DNA from: Heteroruminococcus sp964370005
GTDB lineage: Bacteria; Bacillota; Clostridia; Oscillospirales; Ruminococcaceae
Length of the DNA stretch: 16,559 nucleotides
Direction: 5' to 3'
Assembly (NCBI GenBank): GCA_964370005.1
Contig: CAYJGR010000054.1
Coordinates: 1-16,559, forward strand
Positions 7,240 through 14,603 of the stretch are shown one piece after another. The first letter of the stretch is position 1. Each line of letters starts with the position of its first letter. Under the pieces are notes generated by a model. It saw nothing but the letters and a program-made list of their open reading frames with translations. It made no database searches and had not been told where the DNA came from. Made by a program: the position numbers and the translations under genes.

Positions 7240-8979
7240 ATGCTAAAAAGTTTTTTGTGTTACTACAAACCATATAAAAGAATGTTGACCCTCGATTTGC
7301 TGGCGGCTATCGGTGTATCTGGGTTATGGCTTTGTTATCCTATTTTGACTCGACAAATGATTGACGTATATATACCCAATCAAGACATCGAGAAAATTCT
7401 CCTGCTCGGTGGGATTTTGCTCGTGGCTTATGCAATAAGAATGGGGCTTGACCTGTTCATGCAGTACACAGGGCATATGATAGGTGCCAAAATTCAAACC
7501 GATATGCGCATGGATCTCTTTAATAAGGTTCAGCGCCTACCCTGCTCATATCTCGACAAAAATAAAACCACCTCGGTGCTGACGGGCATGGTCAATTCTC
7601 TCGAGCAGATTGTCGAGTTTGCCCATCACATACCCACCGATATGCTAAGCTCGGTGCTTATATTAGTGGGGTCTTTTGTGTACCTACTGAGCGTAGATGT
7701 CTTCCTCGCACTTGTGATATTTGCCTGCCTGCCCCTACTTGCTATTGTACTGCTAACCACAAAAAAGAAGATGTACGATGCCTTTATCCATTCAAGACTT
7801 TGTGTCGGTGAGATCAATGCCGCCACCCAAAGCAGTGTGACCGGTCTTCGGGTGACAAAGGCTTATGGCAATGAACAAATCGAGCGTGAAAAGTTTATAA
7901 TAAGCAGTGCAAAACTCATGCAGGCCCATAAAAAAGCCTACCATATACTTGCAAAATACATAAGCAGCTCCAACTTTCTCATAGACTTATTCAATGTGGC
8001 GGTGTTGGTTGTGGGCGGTATTGAGCTGTACCGAGGCAATATAACATTTGGCGATTTCTCGGTGTTTGTGCTATCCAAAAACCTGTTTATCACCCCCATA
8101 AACACCATCGTGCTGATGGTCGAGCTATACCAGCGGGGTATGACAGGCTTTAGGCGCTTTCAAGACCTTATGGAGCAACCCGAGGAATGCGACGCCCCAA
8201 ATGCCGTGGATATCCCCCATGTGAGGGGTGAAGTTGAATTTAGAGATGTCAGTTTTGGTTACCACGAGGGGGAGGACATATTCAGCGGGCTTAGCTTCCA
8301 AATACCCGCAGGACAGACCCTTGCGGTGGTGGGGGCATCGGGTGGGGGCAAGACCACCATTTGCAACCTTCTCATGCGGTTTTATGAGCCGACAAGCGGA
8401 CAGATACTCATAGATGGCAAGGATGTGGGCGAGGTGAGTTTGTCCTCACTGCGCAAACATATAGGCATGGTTGAGCAGGATGCATTTCTTTTCAGTGGCA
8501 GTGTTGCCGATAATATATTGTACGGTCGCCCCGATGCCACCCATGAGCAGGTGGTGAGCGCCGCCACAAAGGCCAATATACACGAGTTTATCATGTCCCA
8601 ACCACAGGGGTATGACACCGATATCGGCGAGGGAGGCATACGCTTATCCCTCGGTCAAAAACAGAGAATTAGTATCGCAAGAATGTTTCTGAAAAATCCC
8701 GAGATAATACTGCTTGACGAGGCCACAAGCTCTATAGACCAAGCCACCGAAACCCAAATACACAAGGAACTCGAGGTGCTTTGCAGGGATAAAACCACTA
8801 TTGTGGTGACCCATAAGCTCAGTACGGCCAGAGGTGCCGACCGCATTATTGTGGTGGGTGGGGATGGTGATGATATTGAGGATGGCACCCACGAGGAGTT
8901 GTTACAGCGTGGTGGCGCATACAAGCGACTGCATGACGGCGGCGTGATAACCGCAGATTATATACCGTTATCAGATTAG
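7240..8979 (+). CDS. ABC exporter half-transporter (permease fused to ATPase)
   Basis: A 579-residue type IV ABC exporter of the MsbA/BmrA kind, which would work in the cytoplasmic membrane as a homodimer or with a partner. Residues about 1-300 hold the transmembrane domain, with several hydrophobic segments visible. The nucleotide-binding domain follows. Walker A is GASGGGKTT at 365-373 (K371), the Q-loop lies in VEQDAFLF, the signature is L469-S-L-G-Q473, Walker B is IILLDE ending in the catalytic E494, and the switch histidine is H525. The signature departs from the usual LSGGQ at its third residue. The substrate cannot be read from sequence; lipids, drugs and peptides are all exported by this family. 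The start is ATG 7240 with CAGAGGA (7227-7233) upstream. No second half-transporter adjoins, which favours a homodimer. It lies between mnmA and cimA, probably in one operon. Confidence 0.93.
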   Translation: MLKSFLCYYKPYKRMLTLDLLAAIGVSGLWLCYPILTRQMIDVYIPNQDIEKILLLGGILLVAYAIRMGLDLFMQYTGHMIGAKIQTDMRMDLFNKVQRLPCSYLDKNKTTSVLTGMVNSLEQIVEFAHHIPTDMLSSVLILVGSFVYLLSVDVFLALVIFACLPLLAIVLLTTKKKMYDAFIHSRLCVGEINAATQSSVTGLRVTKAYGNEQIEREKFIISSAKLMQAHKKAYHILAKYISSSNFLIDLFNVAVLVVGGIELYRGNITFGDFSVFVLSKNLFITPINTIVLMVELYQRGMTGFRRFQDLMEQPEECDAPNAVDIPHVRGEVEFRDVSFGYHEGEDIFSGLSFQIPAGQTLAVVGASGGGKTTICNLLMRFYEPTSGQILIDGKDVGEVSLSSLRKHIGMVEQDAFLFSGSVADNILYGRPDATHEQVVSAATKANIHEFIMSQPQGYDTDIGEGGIRLSLGQKQRISIARMFLKNPEIILLDEATSSIDQATETQIHKELEVLCRDKTTIVVTHKLSTARGADRIIVVGGDGDDIEDGTHEELLQRGGAYKRLHDGGVITADYIPLSD

Positions 8980-9021
8980 ATGCTACAAAATTTCCAAACT
9001 GCACTTGTGAAAGGGACAGCC

Positions 9022-10617
9022 ATGAATACAAACAAAATTTTTATACTTGATTCCACGCTTAGGGATGGTGCGCAGGGTGAGGGTATTGCGTTTTCACCCA
9101 AGGATAAACTCGATATTGTAAAGGCGCTTGATAAACTCGGTGTGGATTATATCGAGGCCGGCAATCCCTACTCTAACCCCAAGGATATGGAGTTTTTTAC
9201 AGCTGTCGCAGGACTAAAGCTGCAACATTCCAAGATAGTAGCCTTTGGTTCTACCCGTCGTCACAGCACCACACCGCAAGAGGATAAAGGCTGTCAAAGT
9301 CTGCTCTGTTCGGGGGCAAAAACGCTGTGTATATTCGGCAAATCGTGGGATATGCATGTAGAAAAAGTCCTGGGCACCACCTGTGAAGAAAATATAGCGA
9401 TGATATCCGACACAGTGGCCTACTTTGTGGGGCAGGGGCGGGACGTGATATATGATGCCGAACACTTTTTTGATGGCTATAAACAAAACCCCGACTACGC
9501 ACTAAAAACCGTGATGGCGGCGGCAAATGCGGGGGCAAAGTGGGTGGTGCTTTGCGATACAAACGGTGGAAGTTTCCCCGATGAAATCTTTAATATAACC
9601 AAAACAATCTGCGCCGAAATGCCGCAGGGTGTGGAGGTGGGCATACATTGCCACAATGATAACGGTTGTGCGGTGGCCGGCAGTATAGCGGCGGTACAAG
9701 CGGGTGCACGGCAGGTGCAGGGCACATACATCGGCTTTGGCGAGAGGTGTGGCAATGCCAATCTCTCGACCATCATACCCAATTTACAGCTGAAGATGGG
9801 CTATGAATGTATAGACCCACAGCGCATGACCCGCCTGACAAAAACGGCCAGACACATAGCACAGGTGACAAATTTGATGTTACCGGGGGCTATGCCTTAT
9901 GTGGGCAGGAGTGCCTTTGCGCACAAGGGTGGGATGCATGTGGATGGGGTGAGCAAGACCCCTCATTCCTTTGAGCATATCGACCCCGAGCAGGTGGGCA
10001 ACAACCGTAATTTATTGTTATCCGAGGTGTCGGGGCGCACGGCGGTGGCGGCACGTATGAGCAAGATCGATGCCACCATCACCCGAGACAGTAGACTGGC
10101 CAAGGAATTTATAGAGGTGCTAAAGCAAAAGGAGGCCGAGGGCTATCAGTTTGAATCGGCCGATGCAAGTCTGGAACTCTTAGCACTCAAACATTTGGGC
10201 AGATATCGCCCTGCCTTTGAGCTGGAACATTTTAAGGTGTTGGGCGAGCAGCCCGCCGCACAGCTCGAACGCTCGGCCTCGGCTATGGTGAAAATCAGTG
10301 TACAGCAAAAAAGCAGGATGACCGCCGCCGAGGGCGACGGCCCTATCCATGCCCTCGATGTGGCACTGCGTGAGGCGCTCGAAATATTCTACCCCACACT
10401 TACAGACATGCGCCTTGTAGACTACAAGGTGCGTGTGATGGAGTCCGGTGCGGCCACAGCGGCGGCGGTGCGGGTGCTTATTGTCTCAAGCGATGCCGAC
10501 AGCACCTGGACAACCGTAGGCGTCTCGGCCGACCTGATAGATGCCAGCTGGCAGGCACTGCGAGATTCCATAGAGTATAAACTGCTGCGAGATGGGGTCG
10601 TGGAGATGGGGGAGTAG
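9022..10617 (+). CDS. cimA: (R)-citramalate synthase, LeuA-like long form
   Basis: The likely reaction is condensation of acetyl-CoA with pyruvate to (R)-citramalate, opening a threonine-independent route to 2-oxobutyrate and isoleucine. The 531-residue product has the DRE-TIM catalytic motif DSTLRDGAQ at 10-18, metal ligands H209 and H211 in IHCHND, and N245 in GERCGNANL. The segments VAFGSTRR, FGKSWD and YDAEHFFDGYK are typical of the citramalate branch and not of classical 2-isopropylmalate synthase. The C-terminal part (about 405-531), with TAAEGDGPIHALDVALREAL, is the LeuA-type allosteric domain, so end-product feedback is expected. The ATG at 9022 is preferred over the ATG at 8980, which abuts the preceding stop and has no ribosome-binding site; AAAGGGA precedes 9022. 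The name 2-isopropylmalate synthase is the main alternative. No leader, T-box or attenuator is seen upstream, so it probably relies on readthrough from the exporter gene. Confidence 0.9.
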   Translation: MNTNKIFILDSTLRDGAQGEGIAFSPKDKLDIVKALDKLGVDYIEAGNPYSNPKDMEFFTAVAGLKLQHSKIVAFGSTRRHSTTPQEDKGCQSLLCSGAKTLCIFGKSWDMHVEKVLGTTCEENIAMISDTVAYFVGQGRDVIYDAEHFFDGYKQNPDYALKTVMAAANAGAKWVVLCDTNGGSFPDEIFNITKTICAEMPQGVEVGIHCHNDNGCAVAGSIAAVQAGARQVQGTYIGFGERCGNANLSTIIPNLQLKMGYECIDPQRMTRLTKTARHIAQVTNLMLPGAMPYVGRSAFAHKGGMHVDGVSKTPHSFEHIDPEQVGNNRNLLLSEVSGRTAVAARMSKIDATITRDSRLAKEFIEVLKQKEAEGYQFESADASLELLALKHLGRYRPAFELEHFKVLGEQPAAQLERSASAMVKISVQQKSRMTAAEGDGPIHALDVALREALEIFYPTLTDMRLVDYKVRVMESGAATAAAVRVLIVSSDADSTWTTVGVSADLIDASWQALRDSIEYKLLRDGVVEMGE

Positions 10618-10629
10618 AAGTTTCCCCGC

Positions 10630-10659
10630 TTGCAACCCTACCCCCATATCTGATATAAT
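10630..10659 (+). promoter_or_regulatory. Strong promoter of the toxin-antitoxin cassette
   Basis: TTGCAA (10630-10635) and TATAAT (10654-10659) are separated by 18 bases, with TG at the extended -10 position (10651-10652). Transcription would begin near 10666, about 30 bases before the antitoxin ATG. Palindromes that might serve as an antitoxin operator are not evident. Confidence 0.7.
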
Positions 10660-10697
10660 GAAGCAATAGGGTAAAAAAATTAAAAGGAGACAACGGC

Positions 10698-10934
10698 ATG
10701 GGCGAAATAAAGAAGATAGTTGTTGGAAGACGGACTGTAAATGTTGTGTTACACAAAGAGAAAAATGCTTATGTTTCCAATAATGACAAAGAGATGGATA
10801 AGAGGGCAACTGTAGCGGTACGAACTGCAATTGATAAAGCAAAAGTTTGTAAAAAGCCAATAGCAAAATATGACACATTATTAAAAAAAGCATATGTCGA
10901 ATACTCTGACGGAGCACGGAAATATGTTGAATAG
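10698..10934 (+). CDS. Putative antitoxin of a zeta-toxin-like module
   Basis: A 78-residue basic, Lys-rich protein with no recognised domain, signal peptide or membrane segment. Its C-terminal part, with KPIAKYD and then KAYVEYSDGARKYVE, resembles small proteins that I recall preceding zeta-type kinases in clostridia, but this is from memory. The functional call rests mainly on context. It has its own strong promoter and a very good ribosome-binding site (AAGGAGA, 10684-10690), and its last 11 bases overlap the start of the kinase gene, the classical antitoxin-first arrangement that gives translational coupling. Codon use is AT-rich compared with cimA upstream. It could instead be an accessory protein of unrelated function. 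I cannot assign it to a named antitoxin family, and it is shorter than the epsilon antitoxins of streptococcal plasmids. Confidence 0.7.
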   Translation: MGEIKKIVVGRRTVNVVLHKEKNAYVSNNDKEMDKRATVAVRTAIDKAKVCKKPIAKYDTLLKKAYVEYSDGARKYVE

Positions 10935-11478
10935 GAAGCCATTACTTCTTGTTATTGCGGGGCCAAACGGATCGGGTAAAAGTACTATATTGCAATATTT
11001 TGAAAAGGCGGGCACTTACACAAATGCGGATGATATTGTTGCTGCCACGGGAATGAGCAACGAGGACGCGGCTAAACATGCAGATAAAATGAGATATACT
11101 TCAATTGAAAAGCGAGAAGATTTTTCTTTTGAAACTGTTTTGTCATCCCACTATAAGTTAGACCTCATAAAAGCAGCAAAGCAAAGCGGTTATTTTGTTA
11201 AATGTGTATTTGTGCTGACCAAAGATCCGATGATCAATGTTGCCCGTGTCGAGGTAAGAGTTGCGGCAGGTGGACATGACGTGGATAAAGGGAAGATCAT
11301 TACACGCTACGAAAAATCACTAAAAAATATTAAAGAGCTCATGGATATTTGCGATATACTACATGTGTATGATAATACCATGAGTGAGCCAACAAGAATT
11401 ATTCGCAAGCATAAAGAACAAATTGATATTTTCCCAAATGAAATCTGGGATGAACAGCAAATTATAGAGCTGATATAG
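10924..11478 (+). CDS. Zeta-toxin-like P-loop kinase
   Basis: A 184-residue soluble P-loop protein. Walker A is GPNGSGKST at residues 13-21. It is followed by NADDIV, by SFETVLSS, and by the long signature VRVAAGGHDVDKGKIITRYEKSL, with the conserved Arg, Gly-Gly-His-Asp and Arg-Tyr positions of the zeta/PezT group. Known zeta toxins phosphorylate UDP-N-acetylglucosamine, the very substrate of MurA, and so block wall synthesis; related chromosomal proteins may have other targets. The product is much shorter than the roughly 250-290 residues of zeta and PezT, being a compact chromosomal variant. The ATG at 10924 overlaps the preceding gene by 11 bases and has GGAG (10911-10914) 9 bases upstream. 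An in-frame ATG at 10894 would overlap by 41 bases and adds residues without conserved features. Ile codons are ATT 11, ATA 5, ATC 3, unlike host genes, which suggests horizontal gain. Confidence 0.85.
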   Translation: MLNRKPLLLVIAGPNGSGKSTILQYFEKAGTYTNADDIVAATGMSNEDAAKHADKMRYTSIEKREDFSFETVLSSHYKLDLIKAAKQSGYFVKCVFVLTKDPMINVARVEVRVAAGGHDVDKGKIITRYEKSLKNIKELMDICDILHVYDNTMSEPTRIIRKHKEQIDIFPNEIWDEQQIIELI

Positions 11479-11509
11479 AATTTAATATCGATACCCATCC
11501 CTATCCCCG

Positions 11510-11538
11510 ATCCCCAAGCAGTAGCGAGGGGATTTTTT
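11510..11538 (+). terminator. Rho-independent terminator of the toxin-antitoxin cassette
   Basis: ATCCCC (11510-11515) pairs with GGGGAT (11528-11533) and runs straight into six Ts (11533-11538). A small GC/GC stem can form inside the 12-base loop. It lies about 30 bases after the kinase stop codon. The rest of the gap to the next promoter (11540-11646) shows nothing clear apart from an 8-base palindrome CACATGTG at 11599-11606. Confidence 0.7.
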
Positions 11539-11646
11539 ATTATTCATACCGCAAATAAACATAGAGACATTGAATATATTGACCGATAGAGACACGAACA
11601 CATGTGCAGTTTGTTTGGACAAGTGAGATAAAAATGCGTAAAATGC

Positions 11647-11674
11647 TTGATATTTTTCACAAATATGTTAAAAT
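11647..11674 (+). promoter_or_regulatory. Putative promoter of the diguanylate cyclase gene
   Basis: TTGATA (11647-11652) and TAAAAT (11669-11674) are 16 bases apart, with TG at the extended -10 position (11666-11667). The leader before the ATG at 11727 would be about 45 bases. Confidence 0.5.
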
Positions 11675-11726
11675 AACAAACATATGATAACTTGTTTTGG
11701 CAGTAGATAGAGAGAAGGTGGAGGGT

Positions 11727-12896
11727 ATGGACAGAAAACTATTACAACGTGTGGACGTACAAGTGGCGATATTAGTTGTAGCTATTGTGGCGTTTTGCAG
11801 TATGATGGTGTATTATCTTGTCTATTCGATGACATATAATGAGCTTATCAGAGTGCTACATAACCAGTCAGACTCCATTGCGGGGCATATCGATGAAAAT
11901 CTTAACACAGATATTTTCCATGAGATAAAAACCGAGGAAGATATGACGGGTGATGCATACAGGGAGGCGTATGAGTTTCTAAACGAGGTACGAGCGGTGA
12001 GCAATGCAAAATACCTTTATACCGCCGCTATGAATGACAATGGTGAGCTTATTTACCATGTTGACGGCCTACCTTATGATGATGCGGATTTTAGAAATGT
12101 GGGAGATTTGATTGAGCCTGAGTTTCAGGAGCCGCTATTTACGGCCTTTGAAAATGTGGTGGTAACTCCCGACGACATTTTGCACACCGAGTGGGGTGAT
12201 GTATATGTCGCCTATTACCCCATACATGGCAGCGATGGAGATGTGGTGGCGGCATTGGGCATAGAATTCCCCGCCGACAGCCAATACAGGGCCTATCAAA
12301 ACATAAGATGGACAGTAAATGTTTTTATTGTTTTGATATGTTTTATTGCGGGATATGTGGCACATGCCCTGTTTAAGAGAATATCCAACCCGCATTTTAG
12401 GGATATGTACAACACCGATTCGCTTACAAAACTTAAAAATCGCAACGCATTTGACACCGATGCCCACAACAATATAGAAAAACATAACCTAAATGGTGTG
12501 ATTGTGGTGGCCACCGATCTTAACAACTTAAAGAAAGTAAATGACCAAATGGGTCATAAGATGGGTGATTTTTATATAAAATCCTGTGCACTGGCACTGG
12601 GCGTCGATAACATGGATTACTGCATTGTATACCGCATTGGCGGTGATGAGTTTATGACCTTGATACCCACAAGGTATGGGGATAGGGTTGAGCATTACAT
12701 CACAGCGGTAAAGGAAAATCTTATAGCCCTGTGTGGTGAGCACATCCCCTTTGCATCGGCCTCTATGGGATATGCGGTGTGTGAGGGCACCGACCTTGAG
12801 GCATGGGAGAAGGCTCAACGACAAGCCGACCGGGCTATGTACACCGATAAGAAAGCTTTTTATGAGCAAAATAAGGAGCTGGACGGTCGAAGATAG
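11727..12896 (+). CDS. Membrane diguanylate cyclase with extracytoplasmic sensor domain
   Basis: GGDEF enzymes condense two GTP into cyclic di-GMP, a messenger controlling surface attachment and motility. The 389-residue protein has a membrane helix at 11-34, an outside segment at about 35-193 that resembles a Cache-type small-molecule sensor, a second helix at 195-216, and a cytoplasmic GGDEF domain from about 228. The active site is intact: DSLTKLKNRNAF, the metal-binding ATDLNNLKKVND (D265), and G305-G-D-E-F309. The RxxD inhibitory site that normally precedes it is absent (M-D-Y-C stands at that place), so product inhibition is not expected. Near the C-terminus, ADRAMYTDKKAFY is typical. 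The ATG at 11727 is chosen because AAGGTGGAGG (11715-11724) lies just upstream; a TTG at 11697 is a poorer alternative. It appears to be a single-gene unit. Confidence 0.92.
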   Translation: MDRKLLQRVDVQVAILVVAIVAFCSMMVYYLVYSMTYNELIRVLHNQSDSIAGHIDENLNTDIFHEIKTEEDMTGDAYREAYEFLNEVRAVSNAKYLYTAAMNDNGELIYHVDGLPYDDADFRNVGDLIEPEFQEPLFTAFENVVVTPDDILHTEWGDVYVAYYPIHGSDGDVVAALGIEFPADSQYRAYQNIRWTVNVFIVLICFIAGYVAHALFKRISNPHFRDMYNTDSLTKLKNRNAFDTDAHNNIEKHNLNGVIVVATDLNNLKKVNDQMGHKMGDFYIKSCALALGVDNMDYCIVYRIGGDEFMTLIPTRYGDRVEHYITAVKENLIALCGEHIPFASASMGYAVCEGTDLEAWEKAQRQADRAMYTDKKAFYEQNKELDGRR

Positions 12897-12933
12897 GATA
12901 GGGCATATAAAAAATATACAAGGTTTACACATA

Positions 12934-12964
12934 TACACAGCCCCCATTGGTTGGGGGCTGTGTG
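12934..12964. terminator. Strong hairpin downstream of the diguanylate cyclase gene
   Basis: Eleven Watson-Crick pairs plus a terminal G-T pair join 12934-12945 to 12953-12964 around a seven-base loop. The stem is GC-rich next to the loop (five C against five G). No T run follows on either strand, so it is not a canonical intrinsic terminator. It may still act as a Rho-dependent or mRNA-stabilising 3' end. It separates the cyclase from the next promoter. Confidence 0.5.
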
Positions 12965-12997
12965 GCGTATAGGGCGTAGTTTGGGCATATCTCTCGC

Positions 12998-13026
12998 TTG
13001 CGAAATGCTCAAACAGGGCGTATAAT
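12998..13026 (+). promoter_or_regulatory. Putative promoter of the sirtuin operon
   Basis: TTGCGA (12998-13003) and a perfect TATAAT (13021-13026) are spaced exactly 17 bases apart. Transcription would begin near 13033, downstream of the ATG at 13025 that overlaps the -10 box. This points to the TTG at 13067 as the working start codon. Placement right after the hairpin at 12934-12964 fits a new transcription unit. Confidence 0.5.
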
Positions 13027-13052
13027 GGACAAAGCGATAACAACCACCAAAA

Positions 13053-13059
13053 GAGGTGA
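13053..13059 (+). promoter_or_regulatory. Ribosome-binding site fixing the sirtuin start
   Basis: GAGGTGA matches seven consecutive bases of the anti-Shine-Dalgarno complement and lies 7 bases before the TTG at 13067. The ATG at 13025 has only a weak AGGG upstream. Confidence 0.6.
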
Positions 13060-13066
13060 GAGGACA

Positions 13067-13915
13067 TTGGATCATTTTGGCGAGATATTAAGTATAAAAG
13101 AACTTTTGCACTATGCACAAACCGTTGTGATCGGTGCCGGTGCAGGACTTTCGGCATCGGCCGGACTTGTGTATTCGGGGGCACGCTTTGAGGACAATTT
13201 TGCCGATTTTATACAGAAATACGGCTATCGTGATATGTACACAGCGGCCTTTACAAGTTACGCAAACCCAATGGAGCACTGGGCATACTGGAGTCGTCAC
13301 ATCTATCACAACCGCTACGAACAAAAACTCAGCTCGACCTATGACGATTTACTCTCACTTGTGGCCGATAAAGATTATTTTGTCATCACCACAAATGTTG
13401 ATCACTGTTTTATAAAGGCGGGGTTTGATAAGGCACGACTGTTTTACACCCAAGGGGATTACGGCCTGTGGCAATGCAGTGTGCCCTGCCATGACAAAAC
13501 CTACGATAATGAAAAAACTGTGCGTGAGATGGTAAGAGCACAAAGCGATATGAGAGTGCCACAGGAACTTGTGCCATACTGCCCGCTGTGCGGTGAGCCG
13601 ATGACCATGAATTTGCGGGTGGATCACACATTTGTGCAGGACAAGGGATGGCACAGCGCAAAGGAGCGCTATGAGCGGTTTGCATCCCAAAACATGACCA
13701 AAAACACCGTGTATCTGGAGCTGGGTGTGGGAGGCAATACCCCGGGCATAATAAAATATCCGTTTTGGCAGTTGGTCTATCAAAATGAGCGGGCAAGTTA
13801 TGTGTGTATAAACCTTGGGGAGGCCATCGCACCGAATGAAATAAAAGGGCGTTCTATCTGCATAGATGGGGATATATCACAGGTTTTGCAGGATATTAAG
13901 GCCTTGGGTAGGTGA
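13067..13915 (+). CDS. Class M-type sirtuin (SIR2 family, probable protein ADP-ribosyltransferase)
   Basis: A 282-residue NAD+-dependent enzyme from a TTG start; the ATG at 13025 would give 296. The NAD-binding loop GAGAGLSASAG is at 23-33 and TTNVDH at 109-114 (N110, D112). Four zinc cysteines are visible: C137 and C141, then C172 and C175. Where ordinary deacetylase sirtuins have the catalytic His of an HG pair, this protein has Q129 in YTQGDYGLWQC. That substitution, with WAYWSRHI, ELGVGGNTPGIIKYPFW and the NLR segment, is characteristic of the class M sirtuins as I recall them. Those enzymes ADP-ribosylate a lipoylated GcvH-like carrier in staphylococci and streptococci and are reversed by a linked macrodomain protein. 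Neither partner is present here, so the target is unknown. The gene is probably first in an operon with the CPBP protease, only 3 bases downstream. Deacetylase activity is the less likely alternative. Confidence 0.87.
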   Translation: MDHFGEILSIKELLHYAQTVVIGAGAGLSASAGLVYSGARFEDNFADFIQKYGYRDMYTAAFTSYANPMEHWAYWSRHIYHNRYEQKLSSTYDDLLSLVADKDYFVITTNVDHCFIKAGFDKARLFYTQGDYGLWQCSVPCHDKTYDNEKTVREMVRAQSDMRVPQELVPYCPLCGEPMTMNLRVDHTFVQDKGWHSAKERYERFASQNMTKNTVYLELGVGGNTPGIIKYPFWQLVYQNERASYVCINLGEAIAPNEIKGRSICIDGDISQVLQDIKALGR

Positions 13916-13918
13916 TGT

Positions 13919-14587
13919 ATGAAAATAAAAACAAGTGTTGCGATATGTATTATAGCTGTGATTTGCATAGCGGTCATAGCTTATACCGATATGGTGATAA
14001 GACCCGGTTATCTTGTAAAAACCATGGTGAAAGCCCCTATATTTTTTCTGGTACCCATTATATTTTGGGCACTGAATAAAGGCTTTAGCCCGTTTAGTTT
14101 GCTGCGCTCCAATATAGGCGGGTTAAAGCTCGGGCTTATATTGGGTGTGAGCATTTACGCCGCCGTGATGATATTTTACTTTGTGGCGGGTATGTTTGTC
14201 GATCTGGGCGGGATTAAAACCTCGCTTGAAAATAATCTCGGTATAAACAAAGACAACTTTTGGGGTATCGCACTTTATGTGTCGGTGGTCAACTCGTTTT
14301 TGGAGGAATGGTTTTTTAGAGGGTTTATATTTTCACAGCTTTCTAAAACCTCAAAGGTATTTGGCTATGTTTTCAGTTCGCTGAGTTTTAGCATCTACCA
14401 TATCGCTATAATGGACGGAATGTTTGATATGTCTATACTCGTTTTGACACTTGTTGGGCTGTTTGTGGGTGGGTGCATCTTTAACTACCTGTGCCAAAAA
14501 AATAATAATATTTATACCTCTTGGTTTTGCCACTCCTTTGCAAACTTTGCTATGAATACAATTGGGTACATTATATTTTTTACATAG
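13919..14587 (+). CDS. CPBP-family intramembrane glutamic/metallo-type protease
   Basis: A 222-residue integral membrane protein with about six to seven hydrophobic segments spread over its length, including one at 7-22. The CPBP (Abi, type II CAAX-like) active-site motifs are complete: E129-E130 with R134 in EEWFFRGF, H161 in FSIYHIAI, and H205 with N209 in SWFCHSFANF. Eukaryotic relatives cleave prenylated proteins. Bacterial members are tied to bacteriocin maturation or immunity, membrane signalling and sometimes unknown roles, so the substrate cannot be named. Translation is likely coupled to the sirtuin: the ATG lies 3 bases past its stop, and the ribosome-binding site (TAGGTGA, ending at 13915) overlaps that stop. 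No bacteriocin-like small gene is seen nearby. Confidence 0.9.
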   Translation: MKIKTSVAICIIAVICIAVIAYTDMVIRPGYLVKTMVKAPIFFLVPIIFWALNKGFSPFSLLRSNIGGLKLGLILGVSIYAAVMIFYFVAGMFVDLGGIKTSLENNLGINKDNFWGIALYVSVVNSFLEEWFFRGFIFSQLSKTSKVFGYVFSSLSFSIYHIAIMDGMFDMSILVLTLVGLFVGGCIFNYLCQKNNNIYTSWFCHSFANFAMNTIGYIIFFT

Positions 14588-14603
14588 AAACGGAGAGAAA
14601 AAC

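Noticed and set aside
8980..9021. Earlier cimA start directly after the exporter stop
   Set aside because: No ribosome-binding site of its own apart from coding sequence, and the added 14 residues precede the normal start of the family.
10609..10627. Terminator at the end of cimA
   Set aside because: GGGGA can pair with TTCCC here, but the stem is only five pairs, starts inside the coding region, and no T run follows.
11579..11632. Second promoter from TTGACC upstream of the cyclase
   Set aside because: No acceptable -10 lies 16-18 bases downstream, whereas the pair at 11647-11674 is well spaced.
13025..13066. ATG start for the sirtuin
   Set aside because: It overlaps the TATAAT box and has only a weak upstream site; the TTG at 13067 has a perfect seven-base site. 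It remains possible if the gene is read from an upstream promoter.
12528..13184. 218-codon open frame on the - strand over the end of the cyclase and start of the sirtuin
   Set aside because: Both overlapped genes have intact family motifs, and the frame spans a hairpin and a promoter on the other strand; the product shows no recognisable domain.
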